A stretch of 64,000 nt of DNA from Chloroflexota bacterium (GTDB lineage Bacteria; Chloroflexota; Anaerolineae; UBA4142), in assembly GCA_016215025.1 (NCBI GenBank), contig JACRMI010000144.1:1-64000 (forward strand), read 5' to 3'. The notes beneath the pieces are model-generated. The model ran no database searches, was not told the DNA's origin, and worked only from the letters and a program-made list of their open reading frames with translations. Of this stretch, positions 26,311 to 34,923 are shown in pieces; the first letter of the stretch is position 1; each line of letters starts with the position of its first letter. Made by a program: the position numbers and the translations under genes.

Positions 26311-26916
26311 ATGAACTCTCTAAGCCGATGGCAACAATTTTATCTGGATGATTCAAAGTTGGGATCCATTCCTCCCTCATCGTGCGCCCAGCAAGCCGCG
26401 AAAATATTCTCCGAGAAGAACAGCCAAATCATCTTGGATCTGGGATGCGGCACCGGCAGGGATTCGCTCTGCTTGGCAAGTGGTGGGGCAACGGTGATTG
26501 GATTGGATGCGGCTCGCTCAGGATTATTGCTTGCCCAAAAGCGCGCCGCGCTCTCGCACTCCAAGCCATCCTGGGTCGAGTCTGATTCTCGTGGCCTGCC
26601 TTTTCCCGATGCTTTGTTTGACGGCGTTTATTGCTTTGGATTGCTACATGAATTTGTGGGTGAATCAGCCGAATCTGACGTGCGCATGACGATGGATGAA
26701 ATCAATCGCGTGCTAAAACCGTCAGGGGTGGCGATTGTAGCGACCGTGGTAGGGGATCCTGAAAAGGGGGTGCCGCACGTTCAGAATTTTTCGGAAGCGA
26801 TGTTTGATGACGCCACGGCTGGATTTCGCTGCATCGAGAAGAAGGTGTATGATGATCTGGGTTGCACAGGCAGACCGGATTACAAGGTATGGTTTGGACA
26901 TTTAGAAAAGACATGA
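26311..26916 (+). CDS. SAM-dependent methyltransferase
   Basis: A 201-residue class I methyltransferase. Motif I is ILDLGCGTGRDS, motif II acidic residue in VIGLDAARSG, then ESDSRGLPFPDALFDGVYCF. It belongs to the Methyltransf_11/25 type acting on small molecules. GGAG precedes the ATG. Its TGA overlaps the next start (ATGA), and the next two genes are likewise coupled, so methyltransferase, phosphatase and kinase form a tight operon. Confidence 0.85.
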   Translation: MNSLSRWQQFYLDDSKLGSIPPSSCAQQAAKIFSEKNSQIILDLGCGTGRDSLCLASGGATVIGLDAARSGLLLAQKRAALSHSKPSWVESDSRGLPFPDALFDGVYCFGLLHEFVGESAESDVRMTMDEINRVLKPSGVAIVATVVGDPEKGVPHVQNFSEAMFDDATAGFRCIEKKVYDDLGCTGRPDYKVWFGHLEKT

Positions 26917-27485
26917 GCCCACTTTATCTGGTTCGTCATGCACATGCAGATTGGAGCCCCGATGAGAATCGCTCGCTCTCTGCTCAGGGCTTCCAAGCGT
27001 CCAACCGCGTAGCAGAAATACTCCATTCATATCCGATTCGCGCGATCTACGCAAGCCCATCCCAGCGAGCGCGACAGACGATTGCGCCCCTTGCAACTCG
27101 ACTGGGGCTGGCGGTGCACATCGAGCCTAGTTTGCAGGAACGAGAATTGGGGAAAGGACCCTTTGAAGATTTTTTCAAAGCAGTCAAAGTGACCTGGCAA
27201 GACCCGCAGTTTGCCCATCCTGGAGGCGAATCCAACGTTGCCGCACAACACCGAGGGCTGGCAGTCGTACGCCGATTACTAGAACAACACCCGACAGAGC
27301 AAATTGTGTTTTCGACTCACGGAAACTTGCTGGCGCTGATATTGCAGGCGTTCGATCCAGCGGTCGATTTTGCGTTCTGGCAGTCGCTGACAATGCCGGA
27401 CATTTTTTCAATTACGTGGAGTTCAGGCGACAATGTCGCCATTCGTAGATTGTGGCAAGCAATCGAGCCAGGAGTTGAACCTTGA
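26913..27485 (+). CDS. Histidine phosphatase family protein
   Basis: A 190-residue phosphoglycerate-mutase-like phosphatase. The phospho-His is in LVRHAHAD, the second Arg in SPSQRARQT, the acid in LQERELG and the second His in FSTHGN. The family dephosphorylates small molecules such as sugar or cofactor phosphates. It starts inside the stop of the methyltransferase (ATGA) and its own stop overlaps the TTG start of the kinase. Confidence 0.85.
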   Translation: MSPLYLVRHAHADWSPDENRSLSAQGFQASNRVAEILHSYPIRAIYASPSQRARQTIAPLATRLGLAVHIEPSLQERELGKGPFEDFFKAVKVTWQDPQFAHPGGESNVAAQHRGLAVVRRLLEQHPTEQIVFSTHGNLLALILQAFDPAVDFAFWQSLTMPDIFSITWSSGDNVAIRRLWQAIEPGVEP

Positions 27486-28516
27486 ATCAAATCGCGCGTC
27501 GCCTGCAAGCATATTGCAATGAGAAATTTCAGGGCAAGCACGAGGTAAGAGTTCTCAATCTAGAAAACATTACTACGGGTTGGGAGAGCGAGGTCTATGC
27601 ATTTGTTTTGGAGCATGGTCAGCCGTCAAAACGCGAACGCGAAGAACTTGTCTTGCGCGTCTACGCGGGCGAGGGGGCGGGGGAAAAATCGGCGCGCGAG
27701 TTTCAAAGCACCCAACATTTGCGAGAGGTTGGCTATCCGGTTCCGCAATTCTATGTGTTGGAACGTGAACAGTCTCCATTTGGCAAGCCGTTCGTCCTCA
27801 TGGAAAAAATCGATGGTCAAGTGCTGTGGTCACAAATAGACGCCGCCAATGAAACGACGCGCGCAGAGTTGATCACCCAATTCTGCAAACTGTTTGCCCG
27901 TCTGCATCAGTTGGACTGGCGTCTTTTCGTGGAGAAGACAGGGCAACCCAGGTTTTACGACCCGTATGTTTTTGTTGACGAATGGCTGGGAATCGCTCGA
28001 CATTTTCTTGAACAATTTCCCGATTCCGGTTTTCGCGTTGTTGTAGAATGGCTCGCGGAGCGGCGCGATTCGATTCCATGCTACAAGCCATCGCCCACTC
28101 ATAACGACTTTCATCCGAACAATGTGCTGGTCCAAAAAGATGGTTCTCCCATCGTGATCGATTGGACTGGCTTTCAAATTTCGGACGCGCGCTTCGATTT
28201 GGCATGGACGCTTGTGTTAGCCGAGGCATATCGGGGATCGGCGTGGCGAGAGCGCATCCTTCGCGAGTATGAATCTTTTTCAGGCGCGCAAGTGGACGCG
28301 CTCGATTGTTTCATCGTGTTCGCTTGCGTGCGCCGCTTGTTCGATGTCACCACCTCGTTGCTTCACGGGGCTGAAAAGATGGGGATGCGCGCGGATGCTG
28401 TTGTTGCGATGAAAAAGAGTAAAGCGGCGCATGAACGCGTTTATCAGTTACTGATTGAAAGAGCCGGCTTGAGGATCAAAGGAGTGGATGAAATGTTGTT
28501 GTCGCTTCACTCTTGA
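27482..28516 (+). CDS. APH/choline-kinase-like phosphotransferase
   Basis: A 344-residue kinase-fold protein. The catalytic loop is HNDFHPNNVL with its Asp, followed by the metal-binding VIDWTGFQ, and an N-lobe with LVLRVYAGE. It resembles the aminoglycoside phosphotransferase family, which also includes kinases for choline, sugars and other metabolites; resistance should not be assumed. The start is TTG, overlapping the previous TGA as TTGA. With the two genes before it, it suggests modification of one phosphorylated, methylated small molecule. Confidence 0.78.
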   Translation: MNQIARRLQAYCNEKFQGKHEVRVLNLENITTGWESEVYAFVLEHGQPSKREREELVLRVYAGEGAGEKSAREFQSTQHLREVGYPVPQFYVLEREQSPFGKPFVLMEKIDGQVLWSQIDAANETTRAELITQFCKLFARLHQLDWRLFVEKTGQPRFYDPYVFVDEWLGIARHFLEQFPDSGFRVVVEWLAERRDSIPCYKPSPTHNDFHPNNVLVQKDGSPIVIDWTGFQISDARFDLAWTLVLAEAYRGSAWRERILREYESFSGAQVDALDCFIVFACVRRLFDVTTSLLHGAEKMGMRADAVVAMKKSKAAHERVYQLLIERAGLRIKGVDEMLLSLHS

Positions 28517-28587
28517 ACACCGGGAATCGGGAATCTTTCACAGTCAGTTGCTTGATCAAGAAATCGATCTTGCTGGGTAACGACATT

Positions 28588-28615
28588 TTGTCAACCGGAA
28601 TACACGTGGTATACT
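28588..28615 (+). promoter_or_regulatory. Sigma-70 promoter of mvaD
   Basis: TTGTCA (28588-28593), 16-bp spacer, TATACT (28610-28615). A near copy stands at 14619-14646. Confidence 0.7.
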
Positions 28616-28650
28616 GACAGCACAGCCTTCGCAAAAGCGATACAAAACAA

Positions 28651-29637
28651 ATGCCACAAAAAGCCACTTCGATCAGTTTTTCGAACATCGCATTTATCAA
28701 GTACTGGGGCAATCGCGATGCGGTCTATCGTATCCCGCTAAACGATTCCGTATCGATGAATCTCGATCACGCGTTCACGACGACGACGGTAGAGTTCGAT
28801 GATAAGCTGAACGACGATGTGATCGTCATCGGCGGTAAAGAAGTGGACGGATCAGCGCGCGCTCGTGTTGTCTCGCATTTGGATCGTGTTCGCAAGCTTG
28901 CCAATATCGAAACCAAAGCGCGCGTACGATCACAAAATAATTTCCCCACCAGCGCAGGCATCGCATCCAGCGCGAGCGCGTTCGCGGCCCTATCGCTTGC
29001 GGCGACGCGTGCGGCTGGGCTAGAGGTCAGCGAGCGCGATTTGTCGATTCTTGCTCGGCAAGCATCCGGCTCAGCATGTCGTTCCATCCCCGGCGGATTT
29101 GTGGAATGGATTGCTGGCTACAGCAGCGCCGATTCGTACGCGGTTAGCATTGCTTCGCCTGAACATTGGGAGCTACGTGATGTGGTTGCCATCGTGAGCG
29201 CGGAAGAAAAAAAAGTAGGCTCGTACGAAGGACACGCTGCGGCGCAGACTAGCCCGTTTCTTTGGACAAGGCAAAGTGCCTTGCCGTCCCGCTTTCACCT
29301 TGTGCGGCGGGCGATTTTGAGCAAAGACCTGACGCTGCTAGGTCCCGCCATCGAAGAAGATGCCATTGAACTGCACATGATGGCGATGACGTCGCGCCCG
29401 CCGATTTATTATTGGACGCCCGGCATGGTGCGCGTCATTCAATCGGTTCAACAATGGCGCGCGGATGGCATCGGCGTGTACTTTACGCTGGACGCCGGAC
29501 CGAACGTGCATTTGATCTGCGAATCGAAAGATGTTGACCGGGTGGCGGAACTCGCGCGGCAGGTGCAAGATGTGCAACAGATCATCGTCAACGCGGCGGG
29601 TGGCGCTGCTCACACAATCGAGACGCATCTGTTCTAA
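28651..29637 (+). CDS. mvaD: Diphosphomevalonate decarboxylase
   Basis: A 328-residue GHMP-family enzyme that phosphorylates mevalonate diphosphate and decarboxylates it to isopentenyl diphosphate, the last step of the mevalonate pathway. Recognisable are FSNIAFIKYWGNRD at the N-terminus, the GHMP loop PTSAGIASSASAFAAL, SACRSIPGGFVEW and the C-terminal FTLDAGPNVH, including the catalytic Asp. No other mevalonate gene is in the window. A clear promoter and a terminator (29643-29671) make it a single-gene unit. A degenerate copy of its beginning lies at 14615. Confidence 0.9.
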   Translation: MPQKATSISFSNIAFIKYWGNRDAVYRIPLNDSVSMNLDHAFTTTTVEFDDKLNDDVIVIGGKEVDGSARARVVSHLDRVRKLANIETKARVRSQNNFPTSAGIASSASAFAALSLAATRAAGLEVSERDLSILARQASGSACRSIPGGFVEWIAGYSSADSYAVSIASPEHWELRDVVAIVSAEEKKVGSYEGHAAAQTSPFLWTRQSALPSRFHLVRRAILSKDLTLLGPAIEEDAIELHMMAMTSRPPIYYWTPGMVRVIQSVQQWRADGIGVYFTLDAGPNVHLICESKDVDRVAELARQVQDVQQIIVNAAGGAAHTIETHLF

Positions 29638-29642
29638 GTTCT

Positions 29643-29671
29643 GACCGTGACGCAATGTCACGGTCTTTTTT
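29643..29671 (+). terminator. Rho-independent terminator of mvaD
   Basis: Perfect 9-bp stem GACCGTGAC/GTCACGGTC, loop GCAAT, then TTTTTT. Confidence 0.9.
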
Positions 29672-29710
29672 CATCCCTTACGAATTCTTTACGGCATGAA
29701 CGAATGGGGC

Positions 29711-29739
29711 TTGTTCTTTGGAGAAGTTGCTGGTATAGT
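29711..29739 (+). promoter_or_regulatory. Sigma-70 promoter of the SDR gene
   Basis: TTGTTC (29711-29716), 17-bp spacer, TATAGT (29734-29739). It places the transcript start near 29746, which rules out the upstream ATG codons as the start of the SDR. Confidence 0.55.
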
Positions 29740-29781
29740 GCGTGTCGTCGTTTACGAATTGCTCTAGAAAGAAGCAGTCGA

Positions 29782-30495
29782 TTGCGACTGCAAGTCCGCG
29801 TTACCCTCATTACCGGTGCAGGGGCTGGCATCGGACAGGCGACCGCAGGATTATTTGCGCGCGAAGGTGCGCTCGTTGGCACGCTTGACTTGACGCACGA
29901 TAAACTTTCGGAAACCGTCAATTCGATTCAGCAGACTGGCGGTCCATGCTCGGCTTTGAGTGTCGATGTGTCGCAACCATCCCAGGTTCAGAACGCCATC
30001 GATCAGTTGGTAATGAAATGGGGACACCTGGACATTGTCTTTGCGAACGTTGGTATCAACGGCGTCTGGGCACCGCTTGAGGAACTTGACCTCGCCGAAT
30101 GGGACGAAACGCTCGCCATCAATTTGAAAGGCACGTTTCTCACTGTCAAGTACGCTATTCCGTTTCTCAAGCAACGCGGTGGCTCGATTATCATTACGTC
30201 GTCGGTGAATGGAACGCGCATGTTCAGCAATACTGGTGCGACCGCGTATGCTTGCCCCAAGGCCGCACAAGGCGCAGTCCAAACGAGCATCCACGCGAAT
30301 ACGCAGATGCGTAATTTGGAAAATATTCGTGAACCGATGGAATTTCCAAAAGGCGAGAGTCCATTGACCGACGGCAAACCGGCCGTTTCTGATCAGATTG
30401 CCCAGGCGGTGCTCTTTCTTGCTTCCGATGCTGCCAGTCATGTCACCGGCACTGAAATGTGGATTGACGGAGGCCAGTCTTTGCTGCGGGGATGA
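29782..30495 (+). CDS. Short-chain dehydrogenase/reductase with an internal deletion
   Basis: A 237-residue classical SDR. It has the TGAGAGIGQAT nucleotide motif, NVG in FANVGING, Ser in IITSSVNG and YACPK as the catalytic Y-x3-K. Directly after KAAQ the chain jumps to GAVQTSIHANTQ. In relatives about 24 residues lie between (helix, then the IRVNxICPG strand and loop), so the sixth strand of the Rossmann fold is missing although the frame is kept. The C-terminus (FLASDAASHVTGTEMWIDGG) is normal. The start is probably TTG at 29782, just downstream of the promoter. Function is doubtful because of the gap. Confidence 0.7.
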   Translation: MRLQVRVTLITGAGAGIGQATAGLFAREGALVGTLDLTHDKLSETVNSIQQTGGPCSALSVDVSQPSQVQNAIDQLVMKWGHLDIVFANVGINGVWAPLEELDLAEWDETLAINLKGTFLTVKYAIPFLKQRGGSIIITSSVNGTRMFSNTGATAYACPKAAQGAVQTSIHANTQMRNLENIREPMEFPKGESPLTDGKPAVSDQIAQAVLFLASDAASHVTGTEMWIDGGQSLLRG

Positions 30496-30600
30496 TCGAT
30501 AAAATATTGACAATCGTTCGAGCATTGGCAGCGCTGCAATGAAGACGCTGCTATTTTATTGGTCGGCAAGCGTTGGGTGCAAGTAGGAGTGAAATCCGAC

Positions 30601-30628
30601 TTTACGTTTCATTCCGATGTGATATAAT
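30601..30628 (+). promoter_or_regulatory. Promoter of rseP
   Basis: TTTACG (30601-30606), 16-bp spacer, TATAAT (30623-30628). The gap 30496-30660 shows no gene or RNA I can recognise. Confidence 0.5.
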
Positions 30629-30663
30629 ACCACCGCTCCATACGACAGTGAAAGGAAGTTTTG

Positions 30664-32196
30664 GTGAATACGATATTTTCTAGCGCAGGGAACCTAATCA
30701 TTTTTATCCTCATGTTAGGTTTGCTCGTGTTTGTTCACGAGTTAGGTCACTTTGCGGTAGCAAAACGATTAAAGATTCCGGTACCTGAATTTGGTTTTGG
30801 TTTTCCGCCGCGCGTTCTAAAATTTTGGCAAGGCGCGGGCTGGATCGAGATTCAAGGCAAACATATCATCATTCCGCGCAAGTTCCCATTGCCGCAGAAT
30901 CTCAACGTCGGCTCAAATGTGGTTTACAAGACGGAGATGCAAAAGGGACGTGAGGTGCTGACCGGCATCGACGTGATCGACGATGAAAGCAAAGGTTTGT
31001 TGCTCACCAGTCCGGTGCAAAATCTTGATCGCGGCACTGAGTACACGTTGAATGCGATTCCACTTGGCGGTTTCGTCCGTCTGATGGGTGAAGAAGACCC
31101 AAACGTGCCCGGCGGTTTTGCGACCGCCAAGCCATCGGTCCGCATTCCGATTTTGGTCGCCGGCGTGACGATGAATTTTATTTTAGCGTTTTTGATTTTC
31201 TGCTTGACCGCGGTGCTGACTCCGCCGTACGTGACCATGCAGACGACGAGCATTGCGGGTGTTCAACCCGGGTCGCCTGCCGCGGCGGTGGACCTGCGCG
31301 TGAACGATGTCATCGCGAGCGTCAATGGTCAGGATGTCAAGAATAATTATCCGCTGTTGAGTCAGTTGCTTCGCAAGAATGCGGGGCAGGCTGTTTCGCT
31401 TGACGTTATTCGAAATGGCAAAACCCTCGATCCGGTCACGGTTACTCCGCGGGCTAATCCGCCTCGTGGTGAAGGACCGCTCGGCATCGCATTGAACGGC
31501 TGGGTTGGCTTGCGTATTTCTACAGTCGAGCCAGGCTCGGTCGCGGATAAAGCCGGCGCGCGCCCGGGCGACGTGTTGGTGTTTCTCGTCGATCCCAAAG
31601 GTCGTACGCTCAGAGATCAAAACGAATTTATTCAATACACCACCGCGCACCCCGGTTGGAAAATCGAATGGCGTTTGGCGCGCAATAATCAATTGCTCGA
31701 TCCCATCACCGTTCAAATTCCTGAGAAGGTAGATGCAAGCAATGCGACGTTAGGTTTGCAAATGCAAACTTCGTTGCTGGATGCGCCCAAGACTGCATTG
31801 GACGATATGTGGACGGTGATTGCTTCGGTCCCACCGATGATTGGTCAGGTTTTTTCCGGGAATGCGCCTGCCAATGCGTTTGTCGGTCCGTTGGGGATTT
31901 ACCAAGTCACCGGCGAAGTTGCCCAACGTGGTGGTGCTATTGCGCTGCTTCAACTTCTCGGTTTGCTCAGTTTGAACTTGGCCGTCGTCAATCTCTTGCC
32001 CTTGCCTGCGCTCGACGGTGGGCGATTGGTGTTTGTTGTTCTGGAATGGATCCGCGGTGGCAAGCGCATCGATCCACAGAAAGAAGGCATGGTCCATCTC
32101 ATCGGACTAGCCGTTTTGGTCGGTCTGATGATTTTGATTTCGGTCTTTGATGTTCAGCGATTAATTTCTGGTCAATCCATTCTCCCTGGTCCTTAG
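30664..32196 (+). CDS. rseP: RIP metalloprotease RseP (site-2 protease)
   Basis: A 510-residue M50B membrane protease. It has HELGH near residue 25 in the first helix, an N-terminal loop longer than in E. coli RseP (about 40-135, including FGFPPRVLKFW), two PDZ domains (around 195-270 and 285-370) and the distal NLLPLPALDGGR motif supplying the Asp ligand near 445. Four membrane helices are expected. It cleaves membrane-bound anti-sigma factors or signal-peptide remnants. The start is GTG at 30664 (AAGGAAG 7 nt upstream) or the preceding TTG at 30661. Confidence 0.9.
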   Translation: MNTIFSSAGNLIIFILMLGLLVFVHELGHFAVAKRLKIPVPEFGFGFPPRVLKFWQGAGWIEIQGKHIIIPRKFPLPQNLNVGSNVVYKTEMQKGREVLTGIDVIDDESKGLLLTSPVQNLDRGTEYTLNAIPLGGFVRLMGEEDPNVPGGFATAKPSVRIPILVAGVTMNFILAFLIFCLTAVLTPPYVTMQTTSIAGVQPGSPAAAVDLRVNDVIASVNGQDVKNNYPLLSQLLRKNAGQAVSLDVIRNGKTLDPVTVTPRANPPRGEGPLGIALNGWVGLRISTVEPGSVADKAGARPGDVLVFLVDPKGRTLRDQNEFIQYTTAHPGWKIEWRLARNNQLLDPITVQIPEKVDASNATLGLQMQTSLLDAPKTALDDMWTVIASVPPMIGQVFSGNAPANAFVGPLGIYQVTGEVAQRGGAIALLQLLGLLSLNLAVVNLLPLPALDGGRLVFVVLEWIRGGKRIDPQKEGMVHLIGLAVLVGLMILISVFDVQRLISGQSILPGP

Positions 32197-32200
32197 AATC

Positions 32201-33079
32201 TTGCCTAACATCGACGAAGCTGTTTCATTCAACGACGAAGAATTACGCTGCCCGCGCTGTGGAAAACGAATCACGGCGGAGATGACGGCTTGTCCGGCGT
32301 GCACCTATGAACTCATCCCGCACAAACCGCGCATTGCGTGCAAGCATTGCAGCAGCCGCATCCCCGCCGATTCGACCAAATGTCCTCGGTGTGGCAAAGA
32401 CCCGCACGTCGAGCGAATTCCACCGAAGGTTCGTCGCATCGCGGTGATTGCAATTTCCGCCATGCTGGTCATCTGCATCGGCTGGGTTATTTTTCGCGCA
32501 GCGACAACAAACGTCATCGGACGCGCGCTTGGCTGGGACGTTACGCCGACGCGAACCCCTCAGGTCGTCCAAGTCATCTATGTCGTCGCGTCGCCCGTTC
32601 CGCCAACGCATACCCCAACGCGGACCATGACTCCCACCCGGATCGTCACGCCATCCCCCACCCGAAGAGGGGCGCGTCCTGCAGCAACAGCCACGCCCGC
32701 CGCTCCCGTCATTCCTTCCGGCTTTTATCCGGCGGTCCCCTTGCAAGCGCCGTTGAACACGACGGTATACAACGGCGCAGATGCGAATATCATTTTGGAA
32801 TGGCAATCGGTTGCGCCGAACGGTTTGCGCGAGAATGAATGGTATGAAATCAAATTGAATTTCACCGCGCGCGATGCAACGAACGGCGAACGCAAGAGTT
32901 ATTCGAAGGAAACGCGCTGGACCGTTCAAAAAGATTTGTACAACGAAGTGGCGAGTAACGCGCGGACCGTCAAATGGACGGTGAACATCGTGCGCGTCGA
33001 TGGCATCGATCCACTTATCACGACGAACCGTACGCCGATCACTATCGGTGCGACGACACGAACTTTTATTTGGAACTAG
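32201..33079 (+). CDS. Double zinc-ribbon membrane protein with Thr/Pro-rich linker
   Basis: A 292-residue protein. Two zinc ribbons lie in the cytoplasmic N-terminus (CPRCGKRI...CPAC at 17-34 and CKHCSSRI...CPRCGKD at 48-67), then a membrane helix (about 80-100), an extracytoplasmic Thr/Pro-rich linker with repeated TPTRT (about 115-165) and a beta-rich C-terminal domain (about 175-292). The start is TTG, 4 bp after the rseP stop. Proteins of this build are common in Anaerolineae; the role is unknown, but the outer domain looks like a binding module. Confidence 0.72.
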   Translation: MPNIDEAVSFNDEELRCPRCGKRITAEMTACPACTYELIPHKPRIACKHCSSRIPADSTKCPRCGKDPHVERIPPKVRRIAVIAISAMLVICIGWVIFRAATTNVIGRALGWDVTPTRTPQVVQVIYVVASPVPPTHTPTRTMTPTRIVTPSPTRRGARPAATATPAAPVIPSGFYPAVPLQAPLNTTVYNGADANIILEWQSVAPNGLRENEWYEIKLNFTARDATNGERKSYSKETRWTVQKDLYNEVASNARTVKWTVNIVRVDGIDPLITTNRTPITIGATTRTFIWN

Positions 33080-33160
33080 CCAAAAGGCGGAAGGATGAAG
33101 GATGAATCCTCATTCTTTTTTTCATCCTTCATCCTTCATCCCTCATCCTTCAAAGGAGGA
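33075..33160. repeat. Tandem 7-mer inverted array (GGATGAA) before ridA
   Basis: Units of GGATGAA on the left arm and TTCATCC on the right arm form a hairpin. The right arm runs directly into AAAGGAGG, the ribosome site of ridA. Confidence 0.75.
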
Positions 33161-33163
33161 ATC

Positions 33164-33544
33164 ATGCAACGTCAAGTTATTAGCTCAGGCCAAGCCCCCA
33201 AAGCGATTGGACCGTACTCGCAAGCGATCCGCGCCGGCGATTATGTTTTTTGCGCTGGGCAAACACCCATCGATCCCGCCACCGGCAATCTCGTCGAAGG
33301 TGGCATCGAAGAGCAAACGCGCCGCGCCTTGCAAAATCTGTCTTTGGTGCTGCAAGCCGCCGGCACAGCGCTTAACCGTGTGGTCAAGACTACTGTTTTC
33401 TTGCTCGACATGAACGACTTTGCCAAGATGAACGCGGTCTACGCCGAGTTCTTTCCAGAGAATCCACCGGCGCGTTCGACCGTTCAGGTTGCGCGCTTGC
33501 CGAAAGACGCACGCGTGGAAATCGAAGTCATTGCGACAATGTAA
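33164..33544 (+). CDS. ridA: RidA-family enamine/imine deaminase
   Basis: A 126-residue YjgF/YER057c/UK114 protein with all hallmarks: [29 protein letters not shown], the conserved Arg in [16 protein letters not shown] and Glu in IEVIATM. RidA hydrolyses reactive 2-aminoacrylate and related imines released by PLP enzymes. Start MQRQVISS has AAAGGAGG before it; the longer frame upstream is only the 7-mer repeat. A terminator follows. Confidence 0.92.
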   Translation: MQRQVISSGQAPKAIGPYSQAIRAGDYVFCAGQTPIDPATGNLVEGGIEEQTRRALQNLSLVLQAAGTALNRVVKTTVFLLDMNDFAKMNAVYAEFFPENPPARSTVQVARLPKDARVEIEVIATM

Positions 33545-33662
33545 CACCAGCCGCCAGTCAACAGTCGCCAGTTAACAGTAAAACCGGACACCTCGCAAAG
33601 AGACGTCCGGTTTTTATCTGAATACTGAATACTGAAAACTGTTTACTGTTTACTGTTCACTG
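33545..33662. repeat. CAGTNAA 7-mer arrays flanking the ridA terminator
   Basis: Left arm GTCAACAGTCGCCAGTTAAC and right arm units GAAAACTGTTTACTGTTTAC surround a terminator. The array reaches the stop codon of rfbB on the other strand. Confidence 0.7.
33582..33616 (+). terminator. Terminator of ridA
   Basis: Stem AACCGGAC/GTCCGGTT, then TTTTTA. It lies in the centre of the surrounding 7-mer palindrome. Confidence 0.75.
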
Positions 33663-34664
33663 TCTTTCCACGTACTGCTTCTTGTAGTACTCTAAATACT
33701 CGCCGCTCTTGAGCTTGCGCCACCACCATTCGTTTTCCACGTACCACTTGACCGTTTTACTCAACGCTTCTTCAAAATCATGCGCGGGTTCCCAACCCAA
33801 CGCGCGTAACTTGTTCACGTCGAGCGAATAGCGGCGGTCGTGTCCCGCGCGGTCGGGCACATGCTGAATAAGGGACTCTGGCTTGCCGAGCAATTTCAAA
33901 ACCAAGCGCGCCATATCGATGTTGTACGTTTCGTGCCCCGTGCCGACGTTGTACACTTGTCCGAGCTTGCCTTGATGCGCGACAAGATCGATTGCTTCGC
34001 AATGGTCGAGCACGAATTGGTAATCGCGCATCTGCTTGCCATCGCCGTACAACGGCAGTGGAAAATTATCGATAGCATTCGTCACGAAAACGGGGACGGC
34101 TTTTTCAGGATACTGATACGGTCCGATATTGTTCGCGCCGCGCGTGATGGTTGCCGCAACCTTGTGCGTCACGATGTATGAGTGAATCAACAAATCGGCG
34201 CTGGCTTTCGATGCGGCGTACGGCGAACGGGGCAGCAGTGAATCCGTTTCCTTCGACGCGCCTTCCAGCACTGCGCCATAGACTTCGTCGGTTCCGACTT
34301 GATGATAGCGCAAGCCGAATTTTTTCGCTGCCTCGAGCAGGACGTACGTGCCGTAGACATCCGTGCGAATGAACGCATCGGCGTCCATGATCGAACGATC
34401 GACGTGCGTCTCGGCTGCGAAATTGATGATCGTATCGATTTTGTGTTCCGTTACCGTGCGCTCGACCAATGCCGCATCGCAAATATCGCCCTTGACGAAA
34501 CGATAGCGCGGATTATTTTCCACATCGCGCAAGTTGTCGAGATTGCCAGCGTACGTCAGCTTGTCATACACGACGAGGTAATAGTTGGGATATTTGCCCA
34601 ACATGTACCGCACAAAATTCGATCCAATAAAACCCGCGCCGCCGGTGATTAAAATATTCTGCAT
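33657..34664 (-). CDS. rfbB: dTDP-glucose 4,6-dehydratase
   Basis: A 335-residue extended SDR that converts dTDP-glucose to dTDP-4-keto-6-deoxyglucose, the second step towards dTDP-rhamnose and other deoxysugars. The NAD motif GGAGFIGSN, AETHVDRS, TDEVYG and catalytic SPYAASKASAD (Y-x3-K) are present. Start MQNILITGG is preferred; a TTG four codons earlier follows the stop of the upstream gene directly. It is the last gene of a unit with two small proteins and rfbA. rfbC and rfbD are not in the window. Confidence 0.92.
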   Translation of the reverse strand: MQNILITGGAGFIGSNFVRYMLGKYPNYYLVVYDKLTYAGNLDNLRDVENNPRYRFVKGDICDAALVERTVTEHKIDTIINFAAETHVDRSIMDADAFIRTDVYGTYVLLEAAKKFGLRYHQVGTDEVYGAVLEGASKETDSLLPRSPYAASKASADLLIHSYIVTHKVAATITRGANNIGPYQYPEKAVPVFVTNAIDNFPLPLYGDGKQMRDYQFVLDHCEAIDLVAHQGKLGQVYNVGTGHETYNIDMARLVLKLLGKPESLIQHVPDRAGHDRRYSLDVNKLRALGWEPAHDFEEALSKTVKWYVENEWWWRKLKSGEYLEYYKKQYVERQ

Positions 34665-34676
34665 TGTTTTGTCCAA

Positions 34677-34892
34677 TTAGATTTTTCTGCCGCGTTGCAC
34701 AAACGCGTCTTCCTGTAAGGCACTCAGGTCCTCAGGTGTCAGTTGATACGTGTCGCACTGTCCGGCGTGCTCGCCGCGCATCACGCGCCCTTGCAAAATC
34801 AGACCATCTTCTGTTTCGACAATCCGAATATCGGTGAGATCGGCGCGCTCCACATACTGACCGACCAAGCGCAAAATTTCGGAATAGCGCAT
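34677..34892 (-). CDS. Small conserved protein, paralogue of the next gene
   Basis: A 71-residue protein, MRYSEILRLVGQYVER, with a helix followed by a beta-hairpin ending LTPEDLSALQEDA. It shares its layout with the 73-residue product of 34924-35145: helix, LTDIRIVETEDGLILQG against LSDICVMEFEEGMILIG, then a PEDL/VDDL helix. The function is unknown. It lies between rfbB and rfbA in the same direction. Confidence 0.6.
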   Translation of the reverse strand: MRYSEILRLVGQYVERADLTDIRIVETEDGLILQGRVMRGEHAGQCDTYQLTPEDLSALQEDAFVQRGRKI

Positions 34893-34923
34893 GATTGCCT
34901 CGCCTCGTTTAGGTCGCCGCATT

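Noticed and set aside
27482-28516. Calling the APH-like kinase an antibiotic-resistance gene
   Set aside because: The fold is shared by many metabolic kinases, and the operon context points to metabolism.
30496-30660. A possible small RNA upstream of rseP
   Set aside because: Only a TTGACA without a matching -10 and no stable hairpin were seen.
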